From NCBI GenBank assembly GCA_020026285.1, contig JAHHQS010000113.1:1-12771 (forward strand): a stretch of DNA of 12,771 bases, read 5' to 3'. Shown piece by piece: positions 1 through 5,985 of the stretch. Every line of letters begins with the position of its first letter. Position 1 is the first letter of the stretch. Source of the DNA: Parabacteroides sp. (GTDB lineage: Bacteria > Bacteroidota > Bacteroidia > Bacteroidales > Tannerellaceae). The translations under genes were made by a program, and so were the position numbers. The notes under the pieces were generated by a model that worked only from the letters and a program-made list of their open reading frames with translations, ran no database searches and had not been told where the DNA came from.

Positions 1-50
1 AAGACCCCAACATTAAAAGTGTTGTGCTCTACCAGCTGAGCTAGCGAATC
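1..50 (-). tRNA. tRNA-Lys (anticodon TTT), 3' part cut by window edge
   Basis: Read on the minus strand from 50 down to 1, the sequence folds as the first two thirds of a tRNA. It has a 7-nt acceptor strand GATTCGC, TA at positions 8-9, a D-stem GCTC/GAGC around a loop containing GG, and an anticodon stem CAACA/TGTTG enclosing the 7-nt loop CTTTTAA. The loop places TTT at positions 34-36, which decodes lysine AAA/AAG. The T-arm and the 3' acceptor strand lie outside the window. A well-formed promoter lies 32 nt upstream of the mature 5' end. Confidence 0.95.
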
Positions 51-81
51 ATCTTCTTGCATTACTATCGGAATGCGGTTG

Positions 82-111
82 CAAAGGTAGAGATATTTTT
101 TTATTCTGCAA
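82..111 (-). promoter_or_regulatory. sigma-ABfr-type promoter of tRNA-Lys
   Basis: On the minus strand the -7 box TACCTTTG (82-89) fits TAnnTTTG. A TTG element (109-111) lies 19 nt upstream, matching the Bacteroidetes housekeeping promoter. Transcription should start near 76, about 26 nt before the mature tRNA 5' end, so the leader would be removed by RNase P. Confidence 0.75.
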
Positions 112-159
112 TAGTTTCAACGAAAAAAATCTCTTTTTTATTCATTTTTTTCAGAAAAC

Positions 160-174
160 ACCTTTTACAAAGGT
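160..174 (-). terminator. weak candidate terminator hairpin after the AI-2E transporter gene
   Basis: Just beyond the transporter's stop codon the minus strand reads ACCTTT-GTA-AAAGGT, a perfect 6-bp stem with a 3-nt loop. It is followed only by a short T-rich stretch (GTTTTCTG). The position is right, but the stem is AU-rich and the U-tract is interrupted, so this is a suggestion only. Confidence 0.3.
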
Positions 175-175
175 T

Positions 176-1312
176 TCAATCTCCTTTTGAAACCTCTTCT
201 TCCTTTATTTCCGTTATAGTTGTAGGAATAGGATTTCCTTCCATCAAAATAAATCTTTTATAATACGACAAACATAGTGTTGTCAGTGGCAATGCAACAA
301 TTAATCCAATAAATCCTAATAATGTACCCCAAATAGATAAAGACAAAAGAATAATAGCGGGATTTAATCCCATTGCCTTTCCCATGATTCTTGGTGTCAG
401 GAATAAATCCTGAATGGCTTGAACTATACCTAAAACCAATAAAGACAGACCAAACAATATCCAGAAATTTTCTCCTGTTTCGGCAGAACGTAACAAGCTT
501 AATAAAGCCATAGGAATTAATCCTAATGTCTGCAAATATGGTATCAGATTCAGAAAACCAATGAATAATCCCAAAGTAACGGCCAAAGGAAAATCTATAA
601 TCTTGAAACCAATAGCCAGCAATACTCCTACACAAAGAGCAATCAACGATTGTCCTCGAAAATAACGGTTCATATTTGTTTCAACATCTTCAGCCAGCTG
701 ACTGATAAATGGTCTATAGCGACTAGGTATTAAACGAAGCCATCCATCCATTATCTTTTCATAATCTAACAGAATAAAAATAAAATACAAAAAGATTACA
801 AAGACGATTGTTACACTTACCAAAACAGAAAACGTATTAGTCAGCAAAGTCCAGGCTCTAGGTGCAATCTGTTTGATGGCTTGCAGTATGTTTTCCTTAT
901 TTATGATCTGTTTTATAGATTCCGGGTCTATACTGTTTTCCAAATATTGAATCCAGCTATCAGGTATAAATGGTATTCTTTGAGCATGATTATAATTATT
1001 CAATAAATAAAGTAATTTTTCCGTTTCTTCTGAAATAGAAGGTATAACCATGATAGTCAATAATGCAAATATTACACCAATCATGATTAATAAGGTCAGA
1101 ATAGACAATATTCTACTCTTTAATTTCAATTTATACTGAAAGAATTTAACAAAAGGCTGACACATATATGCCATCAACCAAGCTATTAAGAATGGTAATA
1201 AAGCATTTCTCAACACTAATAATAAATATATTATCAGTACAAAAAATCCTATACCTAATATAAGACGTACCAGTCTGTCGAAGGTAAAAGGTTTATTAAA
1301 CATCGAATCCAT
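176..1312 (-). CDS. AI-2E family transporter (PerM/YdiK-like membrane protein)
   Basis: A 378-residue polytopic inner-membrane protein of the AI-2E/PerM (UPF0118) family. The family's members variously export small molecules or act as ion antiporters, so the substrate cannot be read from the sequence. The layout is typical. There are two N-terminal hydrophobic segments (about 15-50), another at about 68-90, and a soluble linker (about 92-155). A C-terminal group of helices (about 160-183, 218-275, 283-303, 315-350) carries the family signatures RGQSLIAL (219-226), FLNLIPY (253-259) and PRIMGKAMGLNP (307-318). The tail is charged (about 360-378). Length is normal for the family. The start is the first Met; a second Met three codons later is possible. 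It is transcribed alone, divergently from the PBP4 gene, with a -7 box about 25 nt upstream. Despite the family name, a link to autoinducer-2 is not implied. Confidence 0.9.
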   Translation of the reverse strand: MDSMFNKPFTFDRLVRLILGIGFFVLIIYLLLVLRNALLPFLIAWLMAYMCQPFVKFFQYKLKLKSRILSILTLLIMIGVIFALLTIMVIPSISEETEKLLYLLNNYNHAQRIPFIPDSWIQYLENSIDPESIKQIINKENILQAIKQIAPRAWTLLTNTFSVLVSVTIVFVIFLYFIFILLDYEKIMDGWLRLIPSRYRPFISQLAEDVETNMNRYFRGQSLIALCVGVLLAIGFKIIDFPLAVTLGLFIGFLNLIPYLQTLGLIPMALLSLLRSAETGENFWILFGLSLLVLGIVQAIQDLFLTPRIMGKAMGLNPAIILLSLSIWGTLLGFIGLIVALPLTTLCLSYYKRFILMEGNPIPTTITEIKEEEVSKGD

Positions 1313-1321
1313 AATTATTTC

Positions 1322-1329
1322 TATCTTTG
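1322..1329 (+). promoter_or_regulatory. -7 box of the PBP4 gene promoter
   Basis: TATCTTTG fits TAnnTTTG exactly and is the same octamer as before tyrS and tRNA-Gln. It predicts a transcript start near 1335 and a leader of about 30 nt. No convincing TTG element is seen 19-20 nt upstream, where the DNA is already transporter coding sequence. Confidence 0.55.
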
Positions 1330-1336
1330 TTTTTCA

Positions 1337-1344
1337 CAAAGGTA
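1337..1344 (-). promoter_or_regulatory. -7 box of the AI-2E transporter promoter
   Basis: The minus strand reads TACCTTTG, fitting TAnnTTTG, with a transcript start predicted near 1331 and a leader of about 20 nt. It faces the PBP4 -7 box seven bases away, so the two core promoters overlap. No clear -33 element is visible. Confidence 0.5.
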
Positions 1345-1366
1345 ACATATAAGGTTTAACTAAATA

Positions 1367-2827
1367 ATGAGACATTATAAAATATTACTTATTGCAACAT
1401 TAATTTTTTACCATTTATCGGCTTTCGGACAAACATCTGCCAAATCCACAGCCCTTCTGAAACAGGAAGGCATGGAACATGCCTCTTTTTCGTATATCGT
1501 TGAAGATATATCTACAGGTAAAGTTATGACTAGTTTTCAACCCGACCTACAAGTTACACCTGCATCGGTATTGAAATTGATAACAACTGCTACAGCACTT
1601 GAATTATTAGGCGAAGATTATCGTTACCCTACAACAGTTCTATACGATGGTTATATAGAAAATGGTATTCTTAATGGAAATCTTTATATAAAAGGCTCAG
1701 GAGATCCTACCCTTGGTTCAACTCATTTTGAACCAAACTCGAAAAACTTCATCGACGAATGGAGAAATGCAATTCTACAATTAGGAATAAAAACAATCAA
1801 AGGTTCTATAATTGCCGATGAAAGTATTTTTGATACAGAAGGCATTTCCATGAAATGGGTCAGAGAAGATTTAGGCAGTTATTATGGAGCTGGAAGTTAT
1901 GGCATTTCCTTTCATGACAATCTGTATTCTCTTTATTTAAATAGTAGTTCTATTGGGACACGTCCTAAAATAGTTCAAACAGATCCTGTTATCAAACTGG
2001 ATTTTCATAATTATTTAAAAACAGCCAATGTAAGAACAGATAGCTGCTATATTGTAGGTATGCCTTTTTCTACCGAACGTTATTTATATGGAGTAGTTCC
2101 TGCCAACCGCCAAAAATACAGATTAAAAGGAGATATACCTGATCCTGCTCTTTTTTTAGCCAAATATTTCCAACAAATCTTGAAAAATAGTGGTATTACT
2201 ATTCAAAAAGGAGCTTCCTGTTATCGGATCTTACAAGAAAGAAATCTATGGAAACCGGGGAAACAAACCAAAATCATAACAACTTATTCACCTACATTGA
2301 AACAGATTGTTGAAAAGACAAATCATGTCAGTCATAATCTGTTCGCTGATGCACTATTAAAAACTATCGGACTCAGATATTCAAATGGAAGAAAAAATAT
2401 CTTATCTTCTTTTGGTAAAGGATTAGAAGTATTAAAAGACTATTGGAATAAAAAAGGACTGGATATTTCTTCTCTAACAATGGTTGACGGAAGTGGTCTG
2501 GCACCTGCGAATAAAGTAACAGCAAATCTTTTAAATGATTTGCTTATATATATGAGTAAATCTAAACATGCTTCTTCATTTATTAATTCTCTACCCAAAG
2601 CCGGTATAGAAGGTTCTGTTCGAAATTTCATGAAAGAAACTCCTCTGACAGGCAAAGTATTTTTAAAAAGCGGAAGTATGAGCGGCGTGAAATGTTATGC
2701 AGGTTATGTGAAAAATCAAAATAAAACTTTCAGCATAGTTGTTCTTACAAACAACTACACCATGAACGGACGTTCTCTTAATAAACGACTGGAGAAATTT
2801 ATTATAAGCTTATTCAACTATAAATAA
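1367..2827 (+). CDS. dacB: D-alanyl-D-alanine carboxypeptidase/endopeptidase, PBP4 type (peptidase S13)
   Basis: A 486-residue class C low-molecular-weight penicillin-binding protein. The family removes terminal D-Ala from, or cuts D-Ala-mDAP cross-links in, peptidoglycan in the periplasm. The three active-site motifs are present and in order: SVLK (Ser67 nucleophile, Lys70), SHN (322-324) and KSG (434-436). The VDGSGL block (373-378) typical of S13 enzymes is also there. The long insert between motifs 1 and 2 (about 75-320) is the usual S13 arrangement. Residues 1-21 form a signal peptide (hydrophobic core 6-17, cleavage probably before Gln22), supporting export and this start codon. It stands alone between the divergent transporter and tyrS, which has its own promoter. 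The length matches the family and no key residue is missing. Whether the endopeptidase or the carboxypeptidase activity dominates cannot be told from sequence. Confidence 0.93.
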   Translation: MRHYKILLIATLIFYHLSAFGQTSAKSTALLKQEGMEHASFSYIVEDISTGKVMTSFQPDLQVTPASVLKLITTATALELLGEDYRYPTTVLYDGYIENGILNGNLYIKGSGDPTLGSTHFEPNSKNFIDEWRNAILQLGIKTIKGSIIADESIFDTEGISMKWVREDLGSYYGAGSYGISFHDNLYSLYLNSSSIGTRPKIVQTDPVIKLDFHNYLKTANVRTDSCYIVGMPFSTERYLYGVVPANRQKYRLKGDIPDPALFLAKYFQQILKNSGITIQKGASCYRILQERNLWKPGKQTKIITTYSPTLKQIVEKTNHVSHNLFADALLKTIGLRYSNGRKNILSSFGKGLEVLKDYWNKKGLDISSLTMVDGSGLAPANKVTANLLNDLLIYMSKSKHASSFINSLPKAGIEGSVRNFMKETPLTGKVFLKSGSMSGVKCYAGYVKNQNKTFSIVVLTNNYTMNGRSLNKRLEKFIISLFNYK

Positions 2828-2898
2828 TTAAAATAAAACAATTTAACTTATTATTCCATATTTATAAGGTAATAAAGTTAATTATCAATTAATAATCG

Positions 2899-2906
2899 TA
2901 TCTTTG
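2899..2906 (+). promoter_or_regulatory. -7 box of the tyrS promoter
   Basis: TATCTTTG lies 35 nt before the tyrS start codon in a 114-nt, almost GC-free gap, giving a leader of about 30 nt. The -33 region is poor. An AT-only inverted repeat (TTAATT at 2878-2883, AATTAA at 2887-2892) sits where it would be. Confidence 0.6.
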
Positions 2907-2941
2907 TTGCCAAAATAACACATTTTTAATGTATTAATCCG

Positions 2942-4234
2942 ATGAATTTTGTAGAAGAATTAAAATGGCGCGGAATGGTACATACCATGATGCCTGGCAC
3001 AGAAGAATTACTTGAAAAAGAAATGGTAACTGCTTATTTGGGTACTGACCCTACAGCAGATTCACTGCATATTGGTCACTTATGTGGCGTAATGATGTTA
3101 CGTCATCTACAACGTTGCGGTCATAAACCATTAGCTTTGGTTGGAGGTGCTACTGGTATGATTGGTGATCCATCAGGTAAATCACAAGAACGTAACCTGC
3201 TGGACGAAGAAACATTGCGTCATAACCAGGAATGTATAAAAAAACAGTTGGCTAAATTCCTGGATTTCGAGTCAGATGCTCCTAATCGTGCAGAATTAGT
3301 AAACAACTACGACTGGATGAAAGACTTCTCGTTCTTAGATTTTGCACGTACAGTTGGTAAACACATCACAGTAAACTACATGATGGCTAAAGATTCTGTA
3401 CAGAAACGTTTGAACGGAGAAGCTCGTGACGGACTTTCATTCACCGAATTTACTTATCAGCTGCTTCAAGGATATGACTTCCTTCATTTATATGAAACTA
3501 GAGGTTGCAAACTTCAGTTAGGTGGTTCTGATCAGTGGGGTAATATGACAACAGGAGCAGAATTAATCCGTCGTACAAATGGAGGTGATGTATATGCTTT
3601 AACTTGTCCGTTAATTACTAAAGCTGATGGTGGTAAGTTTGGTAAAACTGAATCAGGAAACATCTGGTTGGACCCACGTTATACTTCTCCTTATAAATTC
3701 TATCAGTTCTGGTTAAATGTTAGCGATAGCGATGCTGAACGTTACATCAAAATCTTTACATCTCTGGAAAGAGAAGAAATAGAATCATTAATAGCTGAAC
3801 ATCAACAAGCTCCTCACTTGCGTTCATTACAGAAACGTTTGGCTAAGGAGGTTACTATCATGGTTCACTCTGAAGCAGATTACGAAGCTGCTGTTGAAGC
3901 ATCTGGTATTTTGTTCGGCAACGCAACATCTGATGCATTGAAGAAGTTGGATGAAGCAACATTGTTAGATGTATTCAATGGTGTTCCTCAGTTTGAAGTT
4001 TCAAAAGAAGATATAGCTACAGGTGTTAAAATTATTGATCTTTGTACAGAAAAAGCGAATGTATTTTCTTCAAAAGGAGAAATGCGTAAATTAATCCAAA
4101 ATGGTGGTGTTAGCTTGAACAAAGAAAAAGTGACAGATATTGATATGACTGTTACTTCTGAACATTTATTAGATGGTAAATACCTTCTTATTCAACGTGG
4201 TAAGAAAAATTATTATTTATTGATAGTAAAATAA
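2942..4234 (+). CDS. tyrS: tyrosyl-tRNA synthetase
   Basis: A 430-residue class I aminoacyl-tRNA synthetase that charges tRNA-Tyr with tyrosine in the cytoplasm. The Rossmann-type catalytic domain spans about 1-260, with HIGH at 43-46 and the GDPSGK stretch at 75-80. The tyrosine-binding segment [10 protein letters not shown] (171-180) is followed by GGSDQWGN (194-201). The second signature loop is KFGKT (232-236), the TyrZ/TyrS-type version of KMSKS. An anticodon-binding helical region follows, then a C-terminal S4 RNA-binding domain (about 365-430). Length is standard. The gene uses CGT arginine and GCT/GGT codons more often than its neighbours, in keeping with high expression. It has its own promoter. 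No T-box or other leader control is seen; the leader is too short for one. Confidence 0.97.
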   Translation: MNFVEELKWRGMVHTMMPGTEELLEKEMVTAYLGTDPTADSLHIGHLCGVMMLRHLQRCGHKPLALVGGATGMIGDPSGKSQERNLLDEETLRHNQECIKKQLAKFLDFESDAPNRAELVNNYDWMKDFSFLDFARTVGKHITVNYMMAKDSVQKRLNGEARDGLSFTEFTYQLLQGYDFLHLYETRGCKLQLGGSDQWGNMTTGAELIRRTNGGDVYALTCPLITKADGGKFGKTESGNIWLDPRYTSPYKFYQFWLNVSDSDAERYIKIFTSLEREEIESLIAEHQQAPHLRSLQKRLAKEVTIMVHSEADYEAAVEASGILFGNATSDALKKLDEATLLDVFNGVPQFEVSKEDIATGVKIIDLCTEKANVFSSKGEMRKLIQNGGVSLNKEKVTDIDMTVTSEHLLDGKYLLIQRGKKNYYLLIVK

Positions 4235-4245
4235 TAAAGAAAATA

Positions 4246-4277
4246 TTTGCAAGATTGAAACCTAGTTTCTATCTTTG
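4246..4277 (+). promoter_or_regulatory. full sigma-ABfr-type promoter of tRNA-Gln
   Basis: TTTG (4246-4249) and TATCTTTG (4270-4277) are separated by 20 nt, the most complete Bacteroidetes housekeeping promoter in the window. Transcription should start near 4283, about 20 nt before the mature tRNA. It lies just after the tyrS stop, so the tRNA need not depend on tyrS readthrough. Confidence 0.8.
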
Positions 4278-4303
4278 CAGTGCTTTTTAACAAAGCATCG
4301 GAT

Positions 4304-4374
4304 TGTCTCATGGTGTAATGGTAGCACTACAGTTTTTGGTTCTGTCTGTCGAGGTTCGAATCCCCGTGAGACAA
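4304..4374 (+). tRNA. tRNA-Gln (anticodon TTG)
   Basis: This is a 71-nt cloverleaf. The acceptor stem TGTCTCA/TGAGACA is seven perfect pairs, with discriminator A at 4374. The D-stem is GTGT/GCAC, the anticodon loop TTTTGGT carries TTG at 4336-4338 (glutamine CAA/CAG), and the T-loop TTCGAAT is canonical. CCA is not encoded. Two stem positions do not pair: T31/T39 at the base of the anticodon loop (4333/4341) and A51/C63 in the T-stem (4352/4364). The dedicated promoter and terminator argue that the gene is live. Confidence 0.92.
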
Positions 4375-4388
4375 CTCAACAATCCTAG

Positions 4389-4426
4389 AAACCTCTTGTT
4401 ATTGTATGATAGCAAGAGGTTTTTTA
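4389..4426 (+). terminator. Rho-independent terminator of tRNA-Gln
   Basis: Perfect 10-bp arms AAACCTCTTG (4389-4398) and CAAGAGGTTT (4413-4422) enclose a 14-nt loop in which TAT/ATA could pair further. The stem runs directly into a T-tract ending at 4425. It lies 15 nt after the tRNA 3' end and separates it from the esterase gene. Confidence 0.9.
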
Positions 4427-4465
4427 TTTTATATTATAAATACCCTACAAACAGTATTCTTTTAT

Positions 4466-4473
4466 TAAATTTG
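4466..4473 (+). promoter_or_regulatory. -7 box before the esterase gene
   Basis: TAAATTTG fits TAnnTTTG and lies 24 nt before the esterase start codon, predicting a leader of about 18 nt. It follows the tRNA-Gln terminator, so a separate promoter is expected here. The -33 region is not recognisable. Confidence 0.5.
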
Positions 4474-4496
4474 CCTTACAACAAAATCAATATAAA

Positions 4497-5270
4497 ATGA
4501 AAACATGTAACAAATGGTTTATCCTTTTCATCTGTACAATTTTTTCTTTCAATTTATATGCAGGTGATAAAAGTAGTTTCTTAAAAAAACAGTTCACAAC
4601 AAAAAGTGGTTATAAACTGAATTATCGTATCTTATATCCTTTAAATTATTCTCCGGAAAAAGAATACCCTCTAATTTTATTCTTACATGGAGCTGGTGAA
4701 AGAGGAGATAATAATGAAGCCCAACTTACTCATGGTGGAGATATGTTATCTTCTTATGAAAATCAATCTAAATATCCCGCTATTATCATTGCTCCTCAAT
4801 GTCCTAATAATGAAACTTGGGCTCCTATCACATCTTTCTGGAATGAATTTCCTCAACAGGCATCCATAACTCCTGCTATGAAAGCCGTAAAAGAGATGGT
4901 TGATAACTACATTGCAAAAGGAATAGTAAATACCAAACGTATTTATGTAACAGGATTATCAATGGGAGGAATGGGAAGTTATGACATTGTTTGTCGTTTT
5001 CCAAACTTCTTTGCTGCAGCTACACCTATTTGCGGAGCCATAAATACAAAACGTTTGGAAAACTATAAAGGTAAAACAGCTTTCAGTCTTTATCATGGTA
5101 GTGCAGACCAAGTTGTTAATACTCAATTTTCAAGAGATGCTTATTCTATATTGAAAGGAAAAAATATAGAAATCCGTTATAAAGAATATCCAGGAGTAGA
5201 TCACGGAAGTTGGAACAATGCTTTCGCAGAACCAGATTACCTAAGCTGGATGTTTGATCATAGTTTGTAA
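4497..5270 (+). CDS. secreted alpha/beta-hydrolase, carboxylesterase/CE1-like serine esterase
   Basis: A 257-residue serine hydrolase of the alpha/beta fold, closest in pattern to the esterase/phospholipase and feruloyl- or acetyl-esterase group. The oxyanion-hole motif HGAGERG is at 64-70, the nucleophile elbow GLSMGG at 153-158 (Ser155), the acid is probably Asp204 in HGSADQ, and the base is His236 in VDHGSW. The triad order and spacing are complete. Residues 1-22 form a signal peptide (cleavage near LYA/GD), so the enzyme probably works in the periplasm or at the cell surface. Candidate substrates are acyl esters, including carbohydrate-linked esters; none of the neighbouring genes narrows this. 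It has its own promoter after the tRNA-Gln terminator. Its stop codon ends one base before that of the convergent small membrane-protein gene, with no obvious terminator between them. Confidence 0.85.
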   Translation: MKTCNKWFILFICTIFSFNLYAGDKSSFLKKQFTTKSGYKLNYRILYPLNYSPEKEYPLILFLHGAGERGDNNEAQLTHGGDMLSSYENQSKYPAIIIAPQCPNNETWAPITSFWNEFPQQASITPAMKAVKEMVDNYIAKGIVNTKRIYVTGLSMGGMGSYDIVCRFPNFFAAATPICGAINTKRLENYKGKTAFSLYHGSADQVVNTQFSRDAYSILKGKNIEIRYKEYPGVDHGSWNNAFAEPDYLSWMFDHSL

Positions 5271-5271
5271 A

Positions 5272-5484
5272 TTACCAATAAATAAAACCGAGAACGCCGC
5301 ACGCAATTAAAGCTATTCCTAAAATGAAATAGAAAATGCGTGCGCCGTTACGGCCCAACCGTCTGACAAAAGTTTTAGCTCCATCTGTTTCGAAATACCA
5401 ATCAAAATTAAATATTGAGGCTGTTATCGAAAAGATTCCTAATAATATGAATAGAACTAATATAAAATATTCAGAAGGTTCCAT
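5272..5484 (-). CDS. small two-TM membrane protein, Imm17-like (immunity 17 family)
   Basis: A 70-residue protein with two transmembrane helices (about 6-26 and 49-69) joined by a basic loop containing FDWYF (27-31) and GRNGARIFY (44-52). The two-helix plan, aromatic motif after helix 1 and basic GRxGARIFY segment before helix 2 fit my recollection of the Imm17 family. That family was predicted as immunity proteins of polymorphic toxin systems but is also scattered as a solo gene in Bacteroidota. Assignment by recall is tentative. The gene starts 8 nt after the tsaE stop and so belongs to its transcript. No toxin gene is present in the window. An alternative is a general membrane protein with no immunity role. 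Confidence 0.65.
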   Translation of the reverse strand: MEPSEYFILVLFILLGIFSITASIFNFDWYFETDGAKTFVRRLGRNGARIFYFILGIALIACGVLGFIYW

Positions 5485-5492
5485 ACTTTAAT

Positions 5493-5912
5493 TTATTTCA
5501 CTTCTACAGTTCTTGTTCCATCTGGATTTTCTGTGATAGTTACATCCACAACATCACCAGGTAATAGTTCTTCAACCTTTTCAGGCCATTCAATAAAGCA
5601 AAGTGCGCCACTATAGAAATAATCTTCTGTACCTATATCTTCAGCTTCACTCAACTTATTTATACGATAAAAATCGAAATGATAGATTAATTCGCCAGTT
5701 TCTGCTGAACGATATTCATTAATAATTGCGAAAGTAGGACTGTTGATAACATCATCAACACCTAACTCTTCACAAATGGCTTTAATAAAAGTTGTTTTTC
5801 CAGCTCCCATGTTTCCATGAAAAGCAAAAACTGTACGATCATCCATGCCGCCTATAAATTCTTTGGCTGCGTCACGAATTGTATCTAAATTCTTAATTTG
5901 AATCGTTTGCAT
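5493..5912 (-). CDS. tsaE: tRNA threonylcarbamoyladenosine biosynthesis ATPase TsaE
   Basis: A 139-residue P-loop ATPase that works with TsaB and TsaD to put threonylcarbamoyl on A37 of ANN-decoding tRNAs (t6A). It carries Walker [10 protein letters not shown] (33-41), the family blocks SPTF (58-61) and HFDFYR (78-83, with the conserved Asp80), and IEWPEK (107-112) towards the C-terminus. The longest open frame begins eight codons earlier at 5936. The promoter -7 box covers 5934-5941 and puts the transcript start near 5928, so that upstream Met cannot be used. The Met at 5912 also gives the usual length and the family's typical N-terminus. It is followed after 8 nt by the Imm17-like gene. The upstream porX gene ends 73 nt before it, and this gap carries a separate promoter. 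Confidence 0.95.
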   Translation of the reverse strand: MQTIQIKNLDTIRDAAKEFIGGMDDRTVFAFHGNMGAGKTTFIKAICEELGVDDVINSPTFAIINEYRSAETGELIYHFDFYRINKLSEAEDIGTEDYFYSGALCFIEWPEKVEELLPGDVVDVTITENPDGTRTVEVK

Positions 5913-5933
5913 ATTCTTATTTTTAGTTATCTG

Positions 5934-5964
5934 CAAATATAAAGAGAATGCTATAAAAGCACAA
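5934..5964 (-). promoter_or_regulatory. sigma-ABfr-type promoter of the tsaE-imm17 unit
   Basis: On the minus strand, TTG (5962-5964) and TATATTTG (5934-5941) are 20 nt apart, fitting the Bacteroidetes consensus. Transcription should begin near 5928, leaving a leader of about 16 nt before the Met at 5912. This promoter decides the tsaE start codon. Confidence 0.75.
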
Positions 5965-5974
5965 TAGTACTATT
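5963..5974. promoter_or_regulatory. 12-bp perfect palindrome on the tsaE -33 element
   Basis: AATAGTACTATT is fully self-complementary and overlaps the TTG element of the tsaE promoter. An overlapping imperfect dyad CTATT-A-AATAG follows at 5970-5980. The position suits an operator that would block polymerase. No regulator gene is adjacent, and short AT-rich palindromes also arise by chance. Confidence 0.3.
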
Positions 5975-5985
5975 AAATAGATCTT

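Noticed and set aside
57..263. Open frame on plus strand upstream of and overlapping the transporter's 3' end
   Set aside because: Low-complexity Phe/Ser-rich product, spans the tRNA-Lys promoter and runs antisense to the transporter gene; no family resemblance.
2828..2941. Possible T-box or attenuator before tyrS
   Set aside because: The predicted leader is only about 30 nt, with no stem-rich structure, specifier loop or terminator.
4303..4500. Open frame on plus strand covering tRNA-Gln and its terminator
   Set aside because: It is the tRNA and terminator hairpin read as protein, so it is not a gene.
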